The notes under the pieces: model-generated
The model's input: the letters and a program-made list of their open reading frames with translations, nothing else
Databases searched by the model: none
What the model was told of the DNA's origin: nothing
Part shown: positions 1-8,871 of the stretch, in pieces
How positions within the stretch are numbered: the stretch's first letter is position 1
How the letters are laid out: every line of letters starts with the position of its first letter
Assembly: GCA_003164785.1 (NCBI GenBank)
Contig: PLUE01000026.1
Location: forward strand, 66,948 to 130,947
Direction: 5' to 3'
Origin: Gammaproteobacteria bacterium
GTDB lineage: Bacteria; Pseudomonadota; Gammaproteobacteria; Steroidobacterales; Steroidobacteraceae
DNA: 64,000 nt
Made by a program: the position numbers and the translations under genes

Positions 1-440
1 AGATCGGCATGGCGCATGCCGCCGGCGAGCCGCAGACCGAATGCGACGTTGTCGAACACCGACATGGGAAACGGCGTCGGCTTTTGGAAAACCATGCCGA
101 CACGGTAGCGCAATTCGGCGACATCGACCGACGGGCTCAGGATGTCCCGGCCGCCGATCAACACCTCGCCCTCGGCCCGCTGCCGCGGGTACAAGGCGTA
201 CATGCGGTTGAGCACCCGAAGCAGCGTCGATTTCCCGCAACCCGAGGGCCCGATGAACGCCGTGATCGAGCGGTCCGCCAACGTCAGGTTGATGTTGTGC
301 AGCGACTGGAGTTGGCCATAGAAGAAATTGAGCGAACGAATCACGATCTTCGGCGGCCCGGTGTCCACGGGCTCCGGCGGCACGATCGGGAAAGGCCCGC
401 GAATCTTCAGATGCTTCGGCGGTTTGGTCGATGACATCAT
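1..440 (-). CDS. pstB: Phosphate ABC transporter ATPase PstB (partial, 3' end off window)
   Basis: ATP-hydrolysing subunit of the high-affinity phosphate importer PstSCAB, working on the cytoplasmic face of the PstC/PstA channel. The visible N-terminal ~146 residues contain the Walker A motif [12 protein letters not shown] and the Q-loop segment [14 protein letters not shown] typical of PstB. The start ATG at 440 overlaps the TGA of pstA in an ATGA arrangement, so translation is probably coupled. The gene is cut by the left edge; the signature motif, Walker B and C terminus are not visible. phoU does not obviously follow here, because a phoU copy sits with phoBR further right. Family assignment is secure. 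Confidence 0.95.
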   Translation of the reverse strand, partial: MMSSTKPPKHLKIRGPFPIVPPEPVDTGPPKIVIRSLNFFYGQLQSLHNINLTLADRSITAFIGPSGCGKSTLLRVLNRMYALYPRQRAEGEVLIGGRDILSPSVDVAELRYRVGMVFQKPTPFPMSVFDNVAFGLRLAGGMRHAD

Positions 441-1291
441 CGTCCGGAACCCCGCTCGGCCTGCAGCATCGCCAGGACGATTCGTGCGGAGACGCTCAAG
501 ATCAGAATGGTCACGGTGATGATGAGCGCGCCGGCCCAGGCGAGGTTTTGCCAGTCCTTGTAGGGGCTCAGGGCGAACTGGAAGATCACCACCGGCAGAT
601 TCGCCATCGGCGCGTTCAATTCCGTGCTCCAAAATTGGTTGTTCAGCGCCGTGAACAGCAGCGGCGCCGTTTCTCCGCTGATGCGCGCAATCGCCAGCAA
701 CAGGCCCGTGACGATGCCGCTGCGGGCGGCCGGATACAACACGCTGACCACGGTGCGCCAAGGATAGGCTCCCAGTGCGGCGGACGCGTCCTTCATGCCG
801 AGCGGCACGAGATTGAGCATGTCCTCGGTGGTCCGCAACGTCACGGGAATTGCCAGCACCGCGAGGGCCAGGGCGCCGGCGACGGCGGAGAAGTGCCCCA
901 TCCTGACGACGACGATTTCGTAGATGAAAAGGCCGATGATGATCGACGGCGCGCTCAGCAGCACGTCGTTGATGAAACGGATCAGCGTGCTCAAGCGCGA
1001 ATTGCGGCCGTATTCCGACAGATACGTGCCCGCCAGAACGCCGATCGGCGACCCGATCAGAATGCCGAGCAAGGTCATCACGGCGCTGCCGTAGATGGCG
1101 TTCAGCAATCCGCCCTGGGCCCCCGGCGGCGGCGTCATTTCGGTGAACAGATGCCACGACATCCCGGCGATGCCGTGGGAAATCAGCGTCCATAAAATGG
1201 CGGCCAGGCACGCCAGCCCCGTGAGCGTCGCGAGGAGGGACAGGACCAGAAACGCGCCATTCTTGATCTGGCGAAAGCTGCGCCGGGTCAT
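437..1291 (-). CDS. pstA: Phosphate ABC transporter permease PstA
   Basis: Inner-membrane permease subunit pairing with PstC to form the phosphate channel. The 284-residue product starts [12 protein letters not shown] and has about six hydrophobic segments; the coupling region around [20 protein letters not shown] and the following [21 protein letters not shown] stretch is characteristic of PstA (broken here only for length). Length is normal for the family. Start ATG overlaps the pstC stop by four bases and its own stop overlaps the pstB start, giving a tightly coupled pstC-pstA-pstB operon. Confidence 0.95.
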   Translation of the reverse strand: MTRRSFRQIKNGAFLVLSLLATLTGLACLAAILWTLISHGIAGMSWHLFTEMTPPPGAQGGLLNAIYGSAVMTLLGILIGSPIGVLAGTYLSEYGRNSRLSTLIRFINDVLLSAPSIIIGLFIYEIVVVRMGHFSAVAGALALAVLAIPVTLRTTEDMLNLVPLGMKDASAALGAYPWRTVVSVLYPAARSGIVTGLLLAIARISGETAPLLFTALNNQFWSTELNAPMANLPVVIFQFALSPYKDWQNLAWAGALIITVTILILSVSARIVLAMLQAERGSGR

Positions 1292-2247
1292 ACGTGACCC
1301 GACGTGTTGCGCTCGAGTCGCCGCAACATGGCCTGAGCGACCGCGATCACGGTAAAGGTGATCAGGAACAGCAGCAACCCCAAGGCGATCAACGAGGACG
1401 TGTAGAGGTCGCCCACCGCTTCGGTGAATTCATTGGCGATGGCCGATGAAATGGTCGTTCCGGGGGCCAGCAGCGACATGCTGATGCGGTGTGCGTTGCC
1501 GATGACGAACGTGACGGCCATGGTCTCGCCGAGAGCGCGGCCCAAGCCCAGCATGATGCCGCCGACCACGCCCACCCGCGAATGCGGCACCACGACGTTC
1601 CAGATGACCTCCCAGGTGGTCGCGCCGAGCCCGTACCCCGACTCCTTGAGCATGGGGGGAACCGTGTCGAAGACATCGCGCATCGTTGCCGCAATGAACG
1701 GCAACACCATGATGGCCAGCACGATGCCCGCCGTCAGGATGCCGATGCCGAACGGCGGACCCTTGAACAGCACGCCGACGAAGGGAATCGGATGAACATG
1801 CTCGATGAGCCACGGCTGCACGTGCCGCTGCAGGACCGGGGCGAGGACGAAAAGGCCCCAGATGCCGAAGATGATGCTGGGAACCGCCGCCAACAGCTCG
1901 ACCGCCACGCCAATCGGACGCTTGAGCCAGGGCGGACACAACTCCGTCAAGAACAGCGCGATCCCAAAGCCCGTCGGGACCGCAAGAGCCATGGCAATCA
2001 GGGAGGTCACGACCGTGCCGTAGATCGGACCCAGCGCGCCATATTCGTCGGTGACCGGGTTCCAAACTTCCCGGGTGACGAATCCAAAGCCGAAATGCTT
2101 CACCGCCGGCCATGCACCGCGCACCAGCGACAGTGCGACGCCGCCCAGAATGAGCAGCACGAGGATCGCGGCCGCCAAGGTTGCGGCGCGGAAAACCCTC
2201 TCATAGATAAACTGCTTTGCGGCGTGCCTAGGATCGATGATCGCCAC
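1288..2247 (-). CDS. pstC: Phosphate ABC transporter permease PstC
   Basis: Inner-membrane permease partner of PstA. The 319-residue protein has an N-terminal cytoplasmic stretch ([19 protein letters not shown]), a first membrane helix near residues 20-43, and the PstC-type motifs [14 protein letters not shown] and [20 protein letters not shown] (EAA-like loop that contacts PstB), followed by [17 protein letters not shown]. It lies 82 bp downstream of the pstS stop; a strong hairpin fills that gap, so pstC is probably transcribed by read-through from pstS at lower level. Assignment is secure. Confidence 0.95.
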   Translation of the reverse strand: MAIIDPRHAAKQFIYERVFRAATLAAAILVLLILGGVALSLVRGAWPAVKHFGFGFVTREVWNPVTDEYGALGPIYGTVVTSLIAMALAVPTGFGIALFLTELCPPWLKRPIGVAVELLAAVPSIIFGIWGLFVLAPVLQRHVQPWLIEHVHPIPFVGVLFKGPPFGIGILTAGIVLAIMVLPFIAATMRDVFDTVPPMLKESGYGLGATTWEVIWNVVVPHSRVGVVGGIMLGLGRALGETMAVTFVIGNAHRISMSLLAPGTTISSAIANEFTEAVGDLYTSSLIALGLLLFLITFTVIAVAQAMLRRLERNTSGHV

Positions 2248-2279
2248 GATTCAATCTCGCTCCACTGCCGCCGAAAGCA

Positions 2280-2312
2280 GCCGCGGCGGCACGTTTTTCG
2301 TGCCGCCGCGGC
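2280..2312 (-). terminator. pstS-pstC intergenic hairpin (attenuator / mRNA stabiliser)
   Basis: A perfect 14-bp inverted repeat (GCCGCGGCGGCACG at 2280-2293 and its complement at 2299-2312) surrounds a 5-nt loop. No U-tract follows on the minus strand. Such hairpins after pstS usually let the binding protein be made in excess over the membrane subunits, by partial termination or by protecting the upstream mRNA; which of the two applies here is inference. Confidence 0.7.
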
Positions 2313-2329
2313 CGTACATGAATACTAAC

Positions 2330-3376
2330 CTACTTGCCAGTATAAACCGGGTGACCGGCCGTCGTAATCGACGACGTCCAGGTGGCCTTCACCTGGGAGA
2401 TCAGGGACGCCGGCAACGGCACATAGTCGAGTTCCGCCGCCATGGCGCCGCCGTCTTTGTAGGCCCAGGCGAAGAACTTCAATGCCTCACCGACGGCCAC
2501 CGCGTCGGACGGTTGCTTGTACACCAGGATAAAGCTTGCGCCCGTGATTGGCCAACTCTTGGCGCCGTCTTGGTCGGTCAATATCAGATAATACCCGTCT
2601 GCATGGCTCCAATCGGCACTGGCAGCGGCCGCCTGGAAGCTGTCGGCGCTGGGCGCCACGGACTTTCCGGCCTTGTTGGTCAACGTGGCGTAAGCCATCT
2701 TGTTCTGCTTGGCATACGCGTACTCGACGTAGCCGATGGCGCCATCGGTCTGGGTGGTCATGTTGGCGACGCCCTCGTTGCCCTTGGCGCCGATGCCCGC
2801 GGGCCATTGCACGGACGAATTTGCCCCGATGGTGGACTTGAACTTTGCGCTCGCCTTCGACAAGTAATCGGAGAACAGGAAATTCGTGCCCGATCCGTCC
2901 GAGCGGTACACCGGCGCAATGTCCGTGCCGGGAAGATTCAGCTTCGGGTTGAGCTTTTTGATTTGCGGATCGTTCCACTTCGCGATGTCGCCCAAATAAA
3001 TGGCCGCAATGGTCGCACCGTCCAACTGGAGCTGGCCCGACGCGATTCCCTTGATGTTCACCACCGGCACGACACCGCCGATGATCATCGGAAACTGCAC
3101 CAGTCCGGCCGCGGTCAGATCGTCCGGCTTCAACGGCATGTCGGATGCGCCGAAGGTCACCGTCTTGGCCTTGATCTGCTTGATGCCGCCGCCCGAGCCG
3201 ATGGACTGGTAGTTCAATCCGACGCCGGTCAGCTTCTTGTAGGCATCCGCCCATTTTGCATAGATGGGGTACGGGAAGGTGGCGCCGGCGCCGGATATCT
3301 CGGTCGCCGCGGCCGCAAAGGTCGCGCACAGGGCCGCGCCGACCACTGCAAAGCGCTTGAGAATTGTCATTTTCAT
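2330..3376 (-). CDS. pstS: Periplasmic phosphate-binding protein PstS
   Basis: Captures phosphate in the periplasm and delivers it to PstCA. The start chosen at 3376 gives MKMTILKRFAVVGAALCATF, a clear Sec signal peptide, with GGAGAGAAC directly upstream; longer in-frame upstream codons only read through the porin terminator. The mature protein begins near ATEISGAGATFPYPIYAKW, the hallmark N terminus of PstS. Further PstS signatures are YQSIGSGGGIKQI, FGASDMPLKPDDL and YRSDGSGTNFLFSDYLS, which line the phosphate site. About 348 residues, normal length. Lies 95 bp after the porin stop, separated by a terminator hairpin. No Pho box is visible directly upstream, so it may depend on read-through from the porin promoter. 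Confidence 0.95.
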   Translation of the reverse strand: MKMTILKRFAVVGAALCATFAAAATEISGAGATFPYPIYAKWADAYKKLTGVGLNYQSIGSGGGIKQIKAKTVTFGASDMPLKPDDLTAAGLVQFPMIIGGVVPVVNIKGIASGQLQLDGATIAAIYLGDIAKWNDPQIKKLNPKLNLPGTDIAPVYRSDGSGTNFLFSDYLSKASAKFKSTIGANSSVQWPAGIGAKGNEGVANMTTQTDGAIGYVEYAYAKQNKMAYATLTNKAGKSVAPSADSFQAAAASADWSHADGYYLILTDQDGAKSWPITGASFILVYKQPSDAVAVGEALKFFAWAYKDGGAMAAELDYVPLPASLISQVKATWTSSITTAGHPVYTGK

Positions 3377-3404
3377 GTTCTCTCCAAAAAGTTCCATTCG
3401 TTCG

Positions 3405-3440
3405 CTCAAACAAAACGGGCTGCGCCATCCGGCGCAGCCC
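3405..3440 (-). terminator. Terminator after the porin gene
   Basis: Inverted repeat GGGCTGCGCC (3417-3426) / GGCGCAGCCC (3431-3440), 4-nt loop. Read leftwards the stem is followed by CGTTTTGTTTG, a T-rich tail suited to intrinsic termination. It stands between the porin and pstS, so read-through here probably sets how much pst mRNA comes from the porin promoter. Confidence 0.65.
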
Positions 3441-3471
3441 TCTTGGCTCACGACCCGAGAGTCATGCTGTC

Positions 3472-5181
3472 TTAGAACGGATAGTAGCGGAAGCTCGCGA
3501 ACACCATGTTGTCATTGGCGATCGGCGCAATGTCCTTGGCACCTGCGAACGCCTTCCGCTCAGTGTAAGAATATTGCATACCCACCTGGTAGCGGCCGGA
3601 CTTGCCGTTCCACGGCTTATACCAGAAGCCAGCCGTGCCCTGCTCCACGACCCGGGTGTTGCCCGTGCACGCGCCCGTGGCCGTTTCGTAGTTGCAGCCG
3701 CTGTTCACGTAGAGCGGATTGCCGTAGCCGTAGCCCGCAACCGTGCCCGTCGCCGAAGTCCCGTAGTAGGCCTGGGCCGATTCCTTCTCCTCGCCCGCGA
3801 ATACGTACACATCGAGCGCCGGAGAGGCATGCAAGGTCAAACCCGCCAATCCTTGGATCTCGCTGACCGCGTGCATGGCGCCGGCCGCATCGAACGTCAC
3901 GTCGGTGAGCTGACCCGCGCCGTAGCGGCCGATGCCCTTGCCGCCCATGCCGGACACCTGGAAGTCGAGCATGCCAGGAACGACTTGAACGGTCAGGCCC
4001 GCTCCCACGCCGCCGCCGCTGACATCCTGATTGCTGTAATTCAGACGCTCGTAGAAATCGCGATACAGACCGAACACTTCCGCATGCACGCTGCGGTCCG
4101 CGATCGTCGACTCATAAGCGAACTTGGCAATCACGTCCGGGACATGGTTCAGCGACAAAGTGTTGGCGCTGTTGAAACCTGAACCTGCAGCGGAATTGTC
4201 GGTCAGAATGACGCTCTTCGGATAGGCATTGGGTCCCGTGTAGAAGGTCGTCTGCGGATTTTCCAGGGCCACCGCGATCCAATAGGTCTTGTCGAAATCC
4301 TTGGTGATGCGGATGCCCGGCTGACGCGCGAACGTGAAGCCCGGGATGTACTGCGCATCGATCGTCGGCACGACGTCCTCGGCGCGCGGCGTCATGCCCT
4401 TGCCCTGCATGGTGGCGAGCGACCAGTTCTGGCCGGCCAGGAAGTGCAGGCCTTCATCGGCCCAGTCGATCTGGTTGTACATCACCCGGATGCGCGGCGT
4501 GTACGAATTGGTCTCGTTGGAGTTCGCGGTCTGGGCGGCGCCCAGGAAATCCAATTCACCGTAGAACGACAGATGCACGTCCGTCGTCGGGTCGCCCTCG
4601 GCCAGCGCCGTGATGCGGCTCTGCCGCGCGCTGAAGCGAAATTCGCCGGTCTTGCCGGTGGACACGTTGTTGAACGGGATGCCGCTGAAGGTCGAGGCCA
4701 TGTCGGCCGTTTCGGCCTTCGTGCGATAAATCGTTTCCAGCGCGCCGAAGCCGCCCAACGTCAAGGTGACGCCCTTGTAGTAGATCTTGTCGGTCTTCGG
4801 TTTGGCGGCATCGATTTGGGTCTTCACTTCCACCGGAATCGACTGGGTCACCGCAGTGACGGAGGCGGTCGCCGCGGAGGCCTGCGCGGCCGCCTTGTCG
4901 GCCGTTGCCTTGATCTGCTGGTCCGAGGCAGTCTGCGCGTCCAAGCGGCGTTGCAGCTGGTTCACTTGTTCACGCAGCGCGTCCATCTGCGCCGACATCT
5001 CCTTCGCGGTATCGGGCGCCACGGCGACCGGCTTGGCCTTGTGCTGCGTGGCCTTGTGCGGCTTCGGCGCGGGCGTGGTGTCCGAAGACTGCTGGGCCCC
5101 GGCGGCGCCGGATGCCGCCATGTTAATCAGCGCGCTTATGCTGGCGCCGAGAATGAGAGATTTGGATCTCGTGGCTTGCAT
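3472..5181 (-). CDS. DcaP-like trimeric outer-membrane porin, Pho-regulated
   Basis: Probable outer-membrane beta-barrel channel feeding phosphate or phosphorylated solutes to the adjacent Pst system. The start at 5181 (MQATRSKSLILGASISALI) has AAGGAAAAA upstream and begins a signal peptide ending near GAAGAQQ. Residues ~45-90 form a periplasmic coiled coil (MDALREQVNQLQRRLDAQ), as in DcaP porins; the rest is beta-rich and ends in an aromatic C-terminal residue (FASFRYYPF), the usual barrel-insertion signal. About 569 residues. A Pho box lies about 170 bp upstream and pstS follows directly, both supporting a role under phosphate starvation. Substrate preference is inferred from context, not from binding residues. 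Confidence 0.85.
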   Translation of the reverse strand: MQATRSKSLILGASISALINMAASGAAGAQQSSDTTPAPKPHKATQHKAKPVAVAPDTAKEMSAQMDALREQVNQLQRRLDAQTASDQQIKATADKAAAQASAATASVTAVTQSIPVEVKTQIDAAKPKTDKIYYKGVTLTLGGFGALETIYRTKAETADMASTFSGIPFNNVSTGKTGEFRFSARQSRITALAEGDPTTDVHLSFYGELDFLGAAQTANSNETNSYTPRIRVMYNQIDWADEGLHFLAGQNWSLATMQGKGMTPRAEDVVPTIDAQYIPGFTFARQPGIRITKDFDKTYWIAVALENPQTTFYTGPNAYPKSVILTDNSAAGSGFNSANTLSLNHVPDVIAKFAYESTIADRSVHAEVFGLYRDFYERLNYSNQDVSGGGVGAGLTVQVVPGMLDFQVSGMGGKGIGRYGAGQLTDVTFDAAGAMHAVSEIQGLAGLTLHASPALDVYVFAGEEKESAQAYYGTSATGTVAGYGYGNPLYVNSGCNYETATGACTGNTRVVEQGTAGFWYKPWNGKSGRYQVGMQYSYTERKAFAGAKDIAPIANDNMVFASFRYYPF

Positions 5182-5302
5182 CGTAGTTTTTCCTTGGTGT
5201 TGAATCGATAATCGACTGCGCTCGGTCACGGACGCGATCGCACATTAAAAGAAGGTGGAGAGCCCGAAGGCCGCCAGGCCGGATCCCGCTGCATCGCCCT
5301 TA

Positions 5303-5344
5303 TTCATTGGCGGGAATGTTCGGCTTCATTGGCGGGAATGTTCG
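5303..5344. repeat. Tandem 20-bp direct repeat in the porin leader
   Basis: Two perfect copies of TTCATTGGCGGGAATGTTCG occur at 5303-5322 and 5325-5344, offset by 22 bp (two helical turns). They lie between the Pho box and the porin start, and ~130 bp before ribE. A two-turn spacing would suit paired binding of a regulator; a simple recent duplication is equally possible. Confidence 0.8.
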
Positions 5345-5352
5345 ACGTTAAC

Positions 5353-5371
5353 TGTTACAGTTTTATGACAA
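5353..5371 (-). promoter_or_regulatory. Pho box upstream of the porin
   Basis: Read on the minus strand the sequence is TTGTCATAAAACTGTAACA. The Pho box consensus is two CTGTCAT-like 7-mers separated by 4 bp; here the first half is TTGTCAT and the second CTGTAAC with AAAA between. It points towards the porin gene, which starts about 170 bp downstream. I could not pick a convincing -10 element. Confidence 0.7.
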
Positions 5372-5475
5372 AGGCCTTCCCCCCCCTGGTTTTTCTTGCC
5401 TTTACATTGCATCGGTCGGCTGCACGCGAATGCGGCCGCCGCCGCCGCCGTGGCGGCTCTGCTAAACTTAGGTGC

Positions 5476-6186
5476 ATGTTCACCGGCATCGTCCAAGGCC
5501 TCGCAACCGTCACGGCGCTGACCGAGAAGCCCGGACTGCGCCGTTTCACGCTGGGCTTTCCGCCCGGGTTTGCGCAGGGGATGATGGTGGGAGCCAGCGT
5601 CGCGGTCGACGGTGTCTGTCTCACGGTGACCACGCTGCATGGCAGCGATTCGGCCGACTTCGATGTCATGCTGCAATCGCTGTCGCTGACCACCCTGGCG
5701 GCGCTACACCCCGGCAGCCGCGTGAACGTCGAGCGCGCCGCGCGCGATGGCGCCGAGATCGGCGGCCATCCCCTGTCGGGACACGTCGATTTCCGTGCGA
5801 CCCTGGCGGAGATTCGCCGCCCGGAGAACAACCACGTGATGCGCCTGGCGGTGCCCTCCCCCTGGATGCGCTATATCTTCGCGAAAGGCTACATCGCCGT
5901 GGACGGCGCGAGCCTGACCGTCGCGGAAGCTCAGCGTGAGCGGGACGGCTCGGGGTGGTTCGAAGTCTGGTTGATACCCGAGACCATGCGGGTCACCGCT
6001 TTCGCCGACAAAGCCGTCGGCGCCTTGTTGAATATCGAGATCGAGCGGCAGACGCAGGTGTTCGTGGACACCGTGCGGGACGCCATCGATGCGCGTCTGG
6101 GAGCGCTGCAGCCCCTCATCGAGGCGCTGCTGCGGGAGCGAGGGCTGACGCTCGACGACGTCGCGCGCCCGCTCATCATCCGCTGA
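5476..6186 (+). CDS. ribE: Riboflavin synthase, alpha chain
   Basis: Converts two molecules of 6,7-dimethyl-8-ribityllumazine to riboflavin plus the pyrimidine precursor. The start at 5476 gives the invariant N terminus MFTGIVQG; the longer upstream reading has no family similarity. Two lumazine-binding repeats are visible: residues 1-~95 (VGASVAVDGVCLTVT) and ~97-200 (GGHPLSGHVDF ... YIAVDGASLTV). At 236 residues it is slightly long because of a C-terminal extension (DARLGALQPLIEALLRERG). It stands alone, not with other rib genes, and I see no FMN riboswitch upstream. Confidence 0.93.
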   Translation: MFTGIVQGLATVTALTEKPGLRRFTLGFPPGFAQGMMVGASVAVDGVCLTVTTLHGSDSADFDVMLQSLSLTTLAALHPGSRVNVERAARDGAEIGGHPLSGHVDFRATLAEIRRPENNHVMRLAVPSPWMRYIFAKGYIAVDGASLTVAEAQRERDGSGWFEVWLIPETMRVTAFADKAVGALLNIEIERQTQVFVDTVRDAIDARLGALQPLIEALLRERGLTLDDVARPLIIR

Positions 6187-6262
6187 GGAGCTTCACCGGT
6201 CGACCGCCGACGCGACCGACCGAAACGAAGAAGCCGTGCAATGGCATGATGGGGAAGGGGAA

Positions 6263-6337
6263 ATGGCGCAACGCCGATTTGGTCGATTGACGGCGCAGCA
6301 GCGTGCGGAGTTGTTGCGCTACGTCGGCACGCTATAG
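6263..6337 (+). other. 24-codon small ORF with a strong ribosome-binding site
   Basis: The reading MAQRRFGRLTAQQRAELLRYVG plus two residues begins directly after GGGGAAGGGGAA and ends 24 bp before the ModE-like gene. The basic, RRxxRLTxxQRAEL look resembles the N terminus of IS30-type transposases, so it could be a remnant; it could also be a leader peptide or chance. No support beyond this pattern. Confidence 0.3.
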
Positions 6338-6361
6338 CAGGTAGGGGAGTGACGATCGTTC

Positions 6362-6778
6362 ATGGCTCAAGAACTGACGATTCGATTCCGGGTGGATTTC
6401 GGTCGCCAGTGCTCGATAGGCATCGGCAAGATCGAACTGCTCGAGGGTATCGCGGGCACCGGTTCCCTGTCCGAAGCTGCACGACAGATGCGCATGAGTT
6501 ACCGGCGGGCGTGGCTGCTGCTGGCCGACCTGAATCTCAGCTTCGATGAGAAAGTCGCGCTCACCAGCACCGGCGGGCGTGGCGGCGGCGGCGTTCTTCT
6601 GACCCCTTTCGGGAAGCGATTGGTGGCGGAATACCGCAATATGGAGGCCGACCTGAAGCCCTTGCTCGAGTCGCATTTTCAAGACTTCGGTCACCGCGTT
6701 TCCGCATCCCGGGCGCCGGCCGCCAAGAAACAATCGGTCCCGATCGCTTCCATCAAGCGCACGACCGGGGCACGTTGA
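6362..6778 (+). CDS. ModE N-terminal-type winged-HTH regulator
   Basis: Small DNA-binding protein of the ModE-N / LysR-like winged helix-turn-helix family (138 residues). The pattern IGIGKIELLEGIAGTGSLSEAARQMRMSYRRAW covers the helix-turn-helix (shown in family literature to bind molybdate-regulon operators), and the wing is LTSTGGRGGGGVLLTPFG. There is no C-terminal molbindin (TOBE) domain, so metal sensing would have to occur elsewhere or not at all. No mod transporter genes are adjacent; targets unknown. GGGGAG sits 8-13 bp upstream of the chosen ATG. Followed by a short hairpin at 6806-6825. Confidence 0.8.
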   Translation: MAQELTIRFRVDFGRQCSIGIGKIELLEGIAGTGSLSEAARQMRMSYRRAWLLLADLNLSFDEKVALTSTGGRGGGGVLLTPFGKRLVAEYRNMEADLKPLLESHFQDFGHRVSASRAPAAKKQSVPIASIKRTTGAR

Positions 6779-6805
6779 TACCGGCTGTTCGGCCCCAATG
6801 CCGGC

Positions 6806-6825
6806 GTGTAGGCGGATGCCTACAC
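6806..6825 (+). terminator. Hairpin after the ModE-like gene
   Basis: GTGTAGGC (6806-6813) pairs with GCCTACAC (6818-6825) around a 4-nt loop, 28 bp after the stop codon. No strong T-run follows, so termination strength is uncertain. Confidence 0.4.
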
Positions 6826-6950
6826 TACGGTCTGGCCGCGGAGCGGAACTGAGTAGGTTTTGAACTGTCTCAATCTGTGAATCGAAACGCGTCACTTGGG
6901 TGATGAGCGCCGCATACATTCCAGCGGCGCCGATTAGTGGTGGTGATGTT

Positions 6951-7613
6951 ATGCAAAATCGAACCAAATTTAGGACCTCGTTAGTTCTTGCTTGCGCGGC
7001 AGCGATGAGCTTGGGCGCGGGCACGGCGTTTGCTCAGCACGGTGGCGGTGGCGGCGGCGGCCATGGTGGCGGCGGCGGCCATGCGTCGGCGGGCGGCGGA
7101 CGTGGCGGCTACGGCGGCTATCGTGGCGGCGGGTACGGGTACCGGGGCGGGTACGGCTATCGCGGCGGCTATGGGTACCGCGGCGGCTATTACGGCTATG
7201 GCGGCTGGGGCTGGGGCTGGGGCGGTCTCGGATTGGGTCTGTATTTCGCCACGTTGCCGCTGTACTACTCGACCTACTGGTGGGATGGCATACCGTACTA
7301 CTATGCCGACGACACCTACTATCGGTATGACGATGGCGCGCGGCAATACATCACCGTGGCTCCTCCGGAAGGGTTGGCGAGCCAAGCCGGCAGTGAAGAA
7401 CCGGTGGGAACCGACCTGATCGCCTACCCGAAGAACGGCCAGAGCGAGGCACAGCAGGCGAAGGACAAGTACGAGTGTCACCATTGGGCGACCACCCAGA
7501 GCGGATTCGACCCGACCCAGGGTGCACCCGCCGCGGGTACCGCAAGCAAACGCACGGACTACATGCGCGCTCAGGAAGCCTGTTTGGATGGCCGAGGATA
7601 TAGCGTCAGGTAA
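6951..7613 (+). CDS. Gly/Tyr-rich secreted protein, DUF6515 type
   Basis: Exported protein of unknown function, 220 residues from the ATG at 6951. A signal peptide (MQNRTKFRTSLVLACAAAMS) ends near GTAFAQH. It is followed by a low-complexity stretch (residues ~28-95) of GGGGHGG and GGYGYR-type repeats, then WWDGIPYYYADDTYYRY and a conserved C-terminal block YPKNGQSEAQQAKDKYECHHWA, which is the recognisable DUF6515 signature; two Cys (in YECHHWA and QEACLDG) may pair. The Gly/Tyr repeats are encoded by near-repeated DNA, so length may vary between strains. Surface or periplasmic location is likely; function unknown. Confidence 0.8.
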   Translation: MQNRTKFRTSLVLACAAAMSLGAGTAFAQHGGGGGGGHGGGGGHASAGGGRGGYGGYRGGGYGYRGGYGYRGGYGYRGGYYGYGGWGWGWGGLGLGLYFATLPLYYSTYWWDGIPYYYADDTYYRYDDGARQYITVAPPEGLASQAGSEEPVGTDLIAYPKNGQSEAQQAKDKYECHHWATTQSGFDPTQGAPAAGTASKRTDYMRAQEACLDGRGYSVR

Positions 7614-7636
7614 GGCGTTCGCGAAGTGAGGCGCTC

Positions 7637-7704
7637 GCGTTCCGCGGCACGAATGCCGCGGAACGCCGCTCTGGCGCAACGCGGTCGCCCGCTTTGAAGC
7701 GGGC
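7637..7704. terminator. Two hairpins between convergent genes
   Basis: A perfect 13-bp stem (7637-7649 with 7654-7666, tetraloop CGAA) is followed by a second stem GCCCGCT (7687-7693) / AGCGGGC (7698-7704). They separate the DUF6515 gene from the converging dapE and probably serve both. No long T-run is present. Confidence 0.55.
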
Positions 7705-7728
7705 TCGCTTTAAAGGGCCGGCGCGACT

Positions 7729-8871
7729 CTAGGCCAGCAACAATTCCAGGGTTCGGTAGTAGATCTGGTGCAGGCGGTCAATGTCGGCCACCCGGACGGA
7801 TTCATTCACCTTGTGAATCGTGGCATTGATCACGCCCAATTCGATCACTTGTGCGCCCATGGGCGCGATGAAACGCCCGTCCGAGGTCCCGCCGCTGGTC
7901 GACAACTTCGCAGTGATCTGCTCCTGCTCGAGCACGGCGCGCGTCGCGGCCTGCGACAGCTTCCCGGGGACGGTCAGAAACGGTTGCCCCGACACGAACC
8001 ATTCCAGCGAGTAGTTCACGCGATGGCGTTGCAGGATTTCTTCCACCGTCACCTTGAGCGAATCGACCGTTTGCACGGTCGAGAACCGAAGGTTGAAGCG
8101 CGCCTTGAGCTCGCCCGGAATGACGTTGGGCGCCCCCGTGCCGGCGGACAGATTCGAGACCTGGAACGAGGTGGGCTGGAAATGCTGGTTGCCCTCATCC
8201 CAGGCGCGTGAAGTCAGTTCCGCCAGAGCAGGAGCCAGCGCGTGAATCGGATTGTCGGCGAACTGGGGATAGGCGATATGCCCTTGGACGCCGTGGACGG
8301 TCAGGCGTCCGCTCAAGCTACCGCGTCGGCCGATCTTGATGGTATCGCCCAGCAACGCTTCGCTGGACGGTTCACCCACCAGGCACCAATCGATGGGCTC
8401 GCGCCGCTCACGCAGGACTTCGACGACCCGCCGGGTCCCGTCCACCGAGGGCCCCTCCTCGTCGCTCGTGATGAGGAATGCCAGGGTGCCTTTGTGTTCC
8501 GGGTAACGACCCACGAACGCCTCGCTGGCCGTCACCATGGCCGCCAACCCGCTCTTCATGTCGGCTGCGCCGCGTCCGTATAACATGCCATCCCGGATGG
8601 CCGGCACGAACGGATCGGTCTGCCAATCATCCAGCGGCCCGCTGGGCACGACGTCGGTATGCCCGGCGAAACAGAACACCGGCCCCCCGCTGCCACGCTT
8701 GGCCCAGAAGTTGTCGACCGGCCCGAAACGCAGCTTCTCGACGCCGAAACCGATCGCCTCGAGCCGCTCGATCATCAGCGCCTGGCAGCCACCATCCGTG
8801 GGACTCACGGAAGCACGCGACATCAGGTCCTGCGTCAACTCGAGGGTTGTGGACGGTCTGAGCGTCGCCAT
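7729..8871 (-). CDS. dapE: Succinyl-diaminopimelate desuccinylase
   Basis: Hydrolyses N-succinyl-LL-2,6-diaminopimelate in lysine and peptidoglycan precursor synthesis. Start at 8871 ([20 protein letters not shown]) matches the family; its ATG shares one base with the dsbB stop (TGATG). M20 metallopeptidase hallmarks are visible: [11 protein letters not shown] (metal His), [11 protein letters not shown] (bridging Asp), [13 protein letters not shown] (catalytic Glu), LVGEPSS and [13 protein letters not shown]. Length 380, normal. It is the last gene of the phoB-phoR-phoU-dsbB-dapE string, an unexpected place for a lysine gene; co-transcription with phoU is likely from the overlaps. Confidence 0.95.
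   Translation of the reverse strand: MATLRPSTTLELTQDLMSRASVSPTDGGCQALMIERLEAIGFGVEKLRFGPVDNFWAKRGSGGPVFCFAGHTDVVPSGPLDDWQTDPFVPAIRDGMLYGRGAADMKSGLAAMVTASEAFVGRYPEHKGTLAFLITSDEEGPSVDGTRRVVEVLRERREPIDWCLVGEPSSEALLGDTIKIGRRGSLSGRLTVHGVQGHIAYPQFADNPIHALAPALAELTSRAWDEGNQHFQPTSFQVSNLSAGTGAPNVIPGELKARFNLRFSTVQTVDSLKVTVEEILQRHRVNYSLEWFVSGQPFLTVPGKLSQAATRAVLEQEQITAKLSTSGGTSDGRFIAPMGAQVIELGVINATIHKVNESVRVADIDRLHQIYYRTLELLLA

Noticed and set aside
5182-5475. FMN riboswitch in front of ribE
   Set aside because: The conserved RFN core sequence and its stem pattern are not seen; the region holds a Pho box and a tandem repeat instead.
7030-7260. Gly/Tyr-codon repeats considered as a CRISPR-like or minisatellite array
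   Set aside because: The repeats are in frame within the DUF6515 gene and vary as codons do; no spacer structure.
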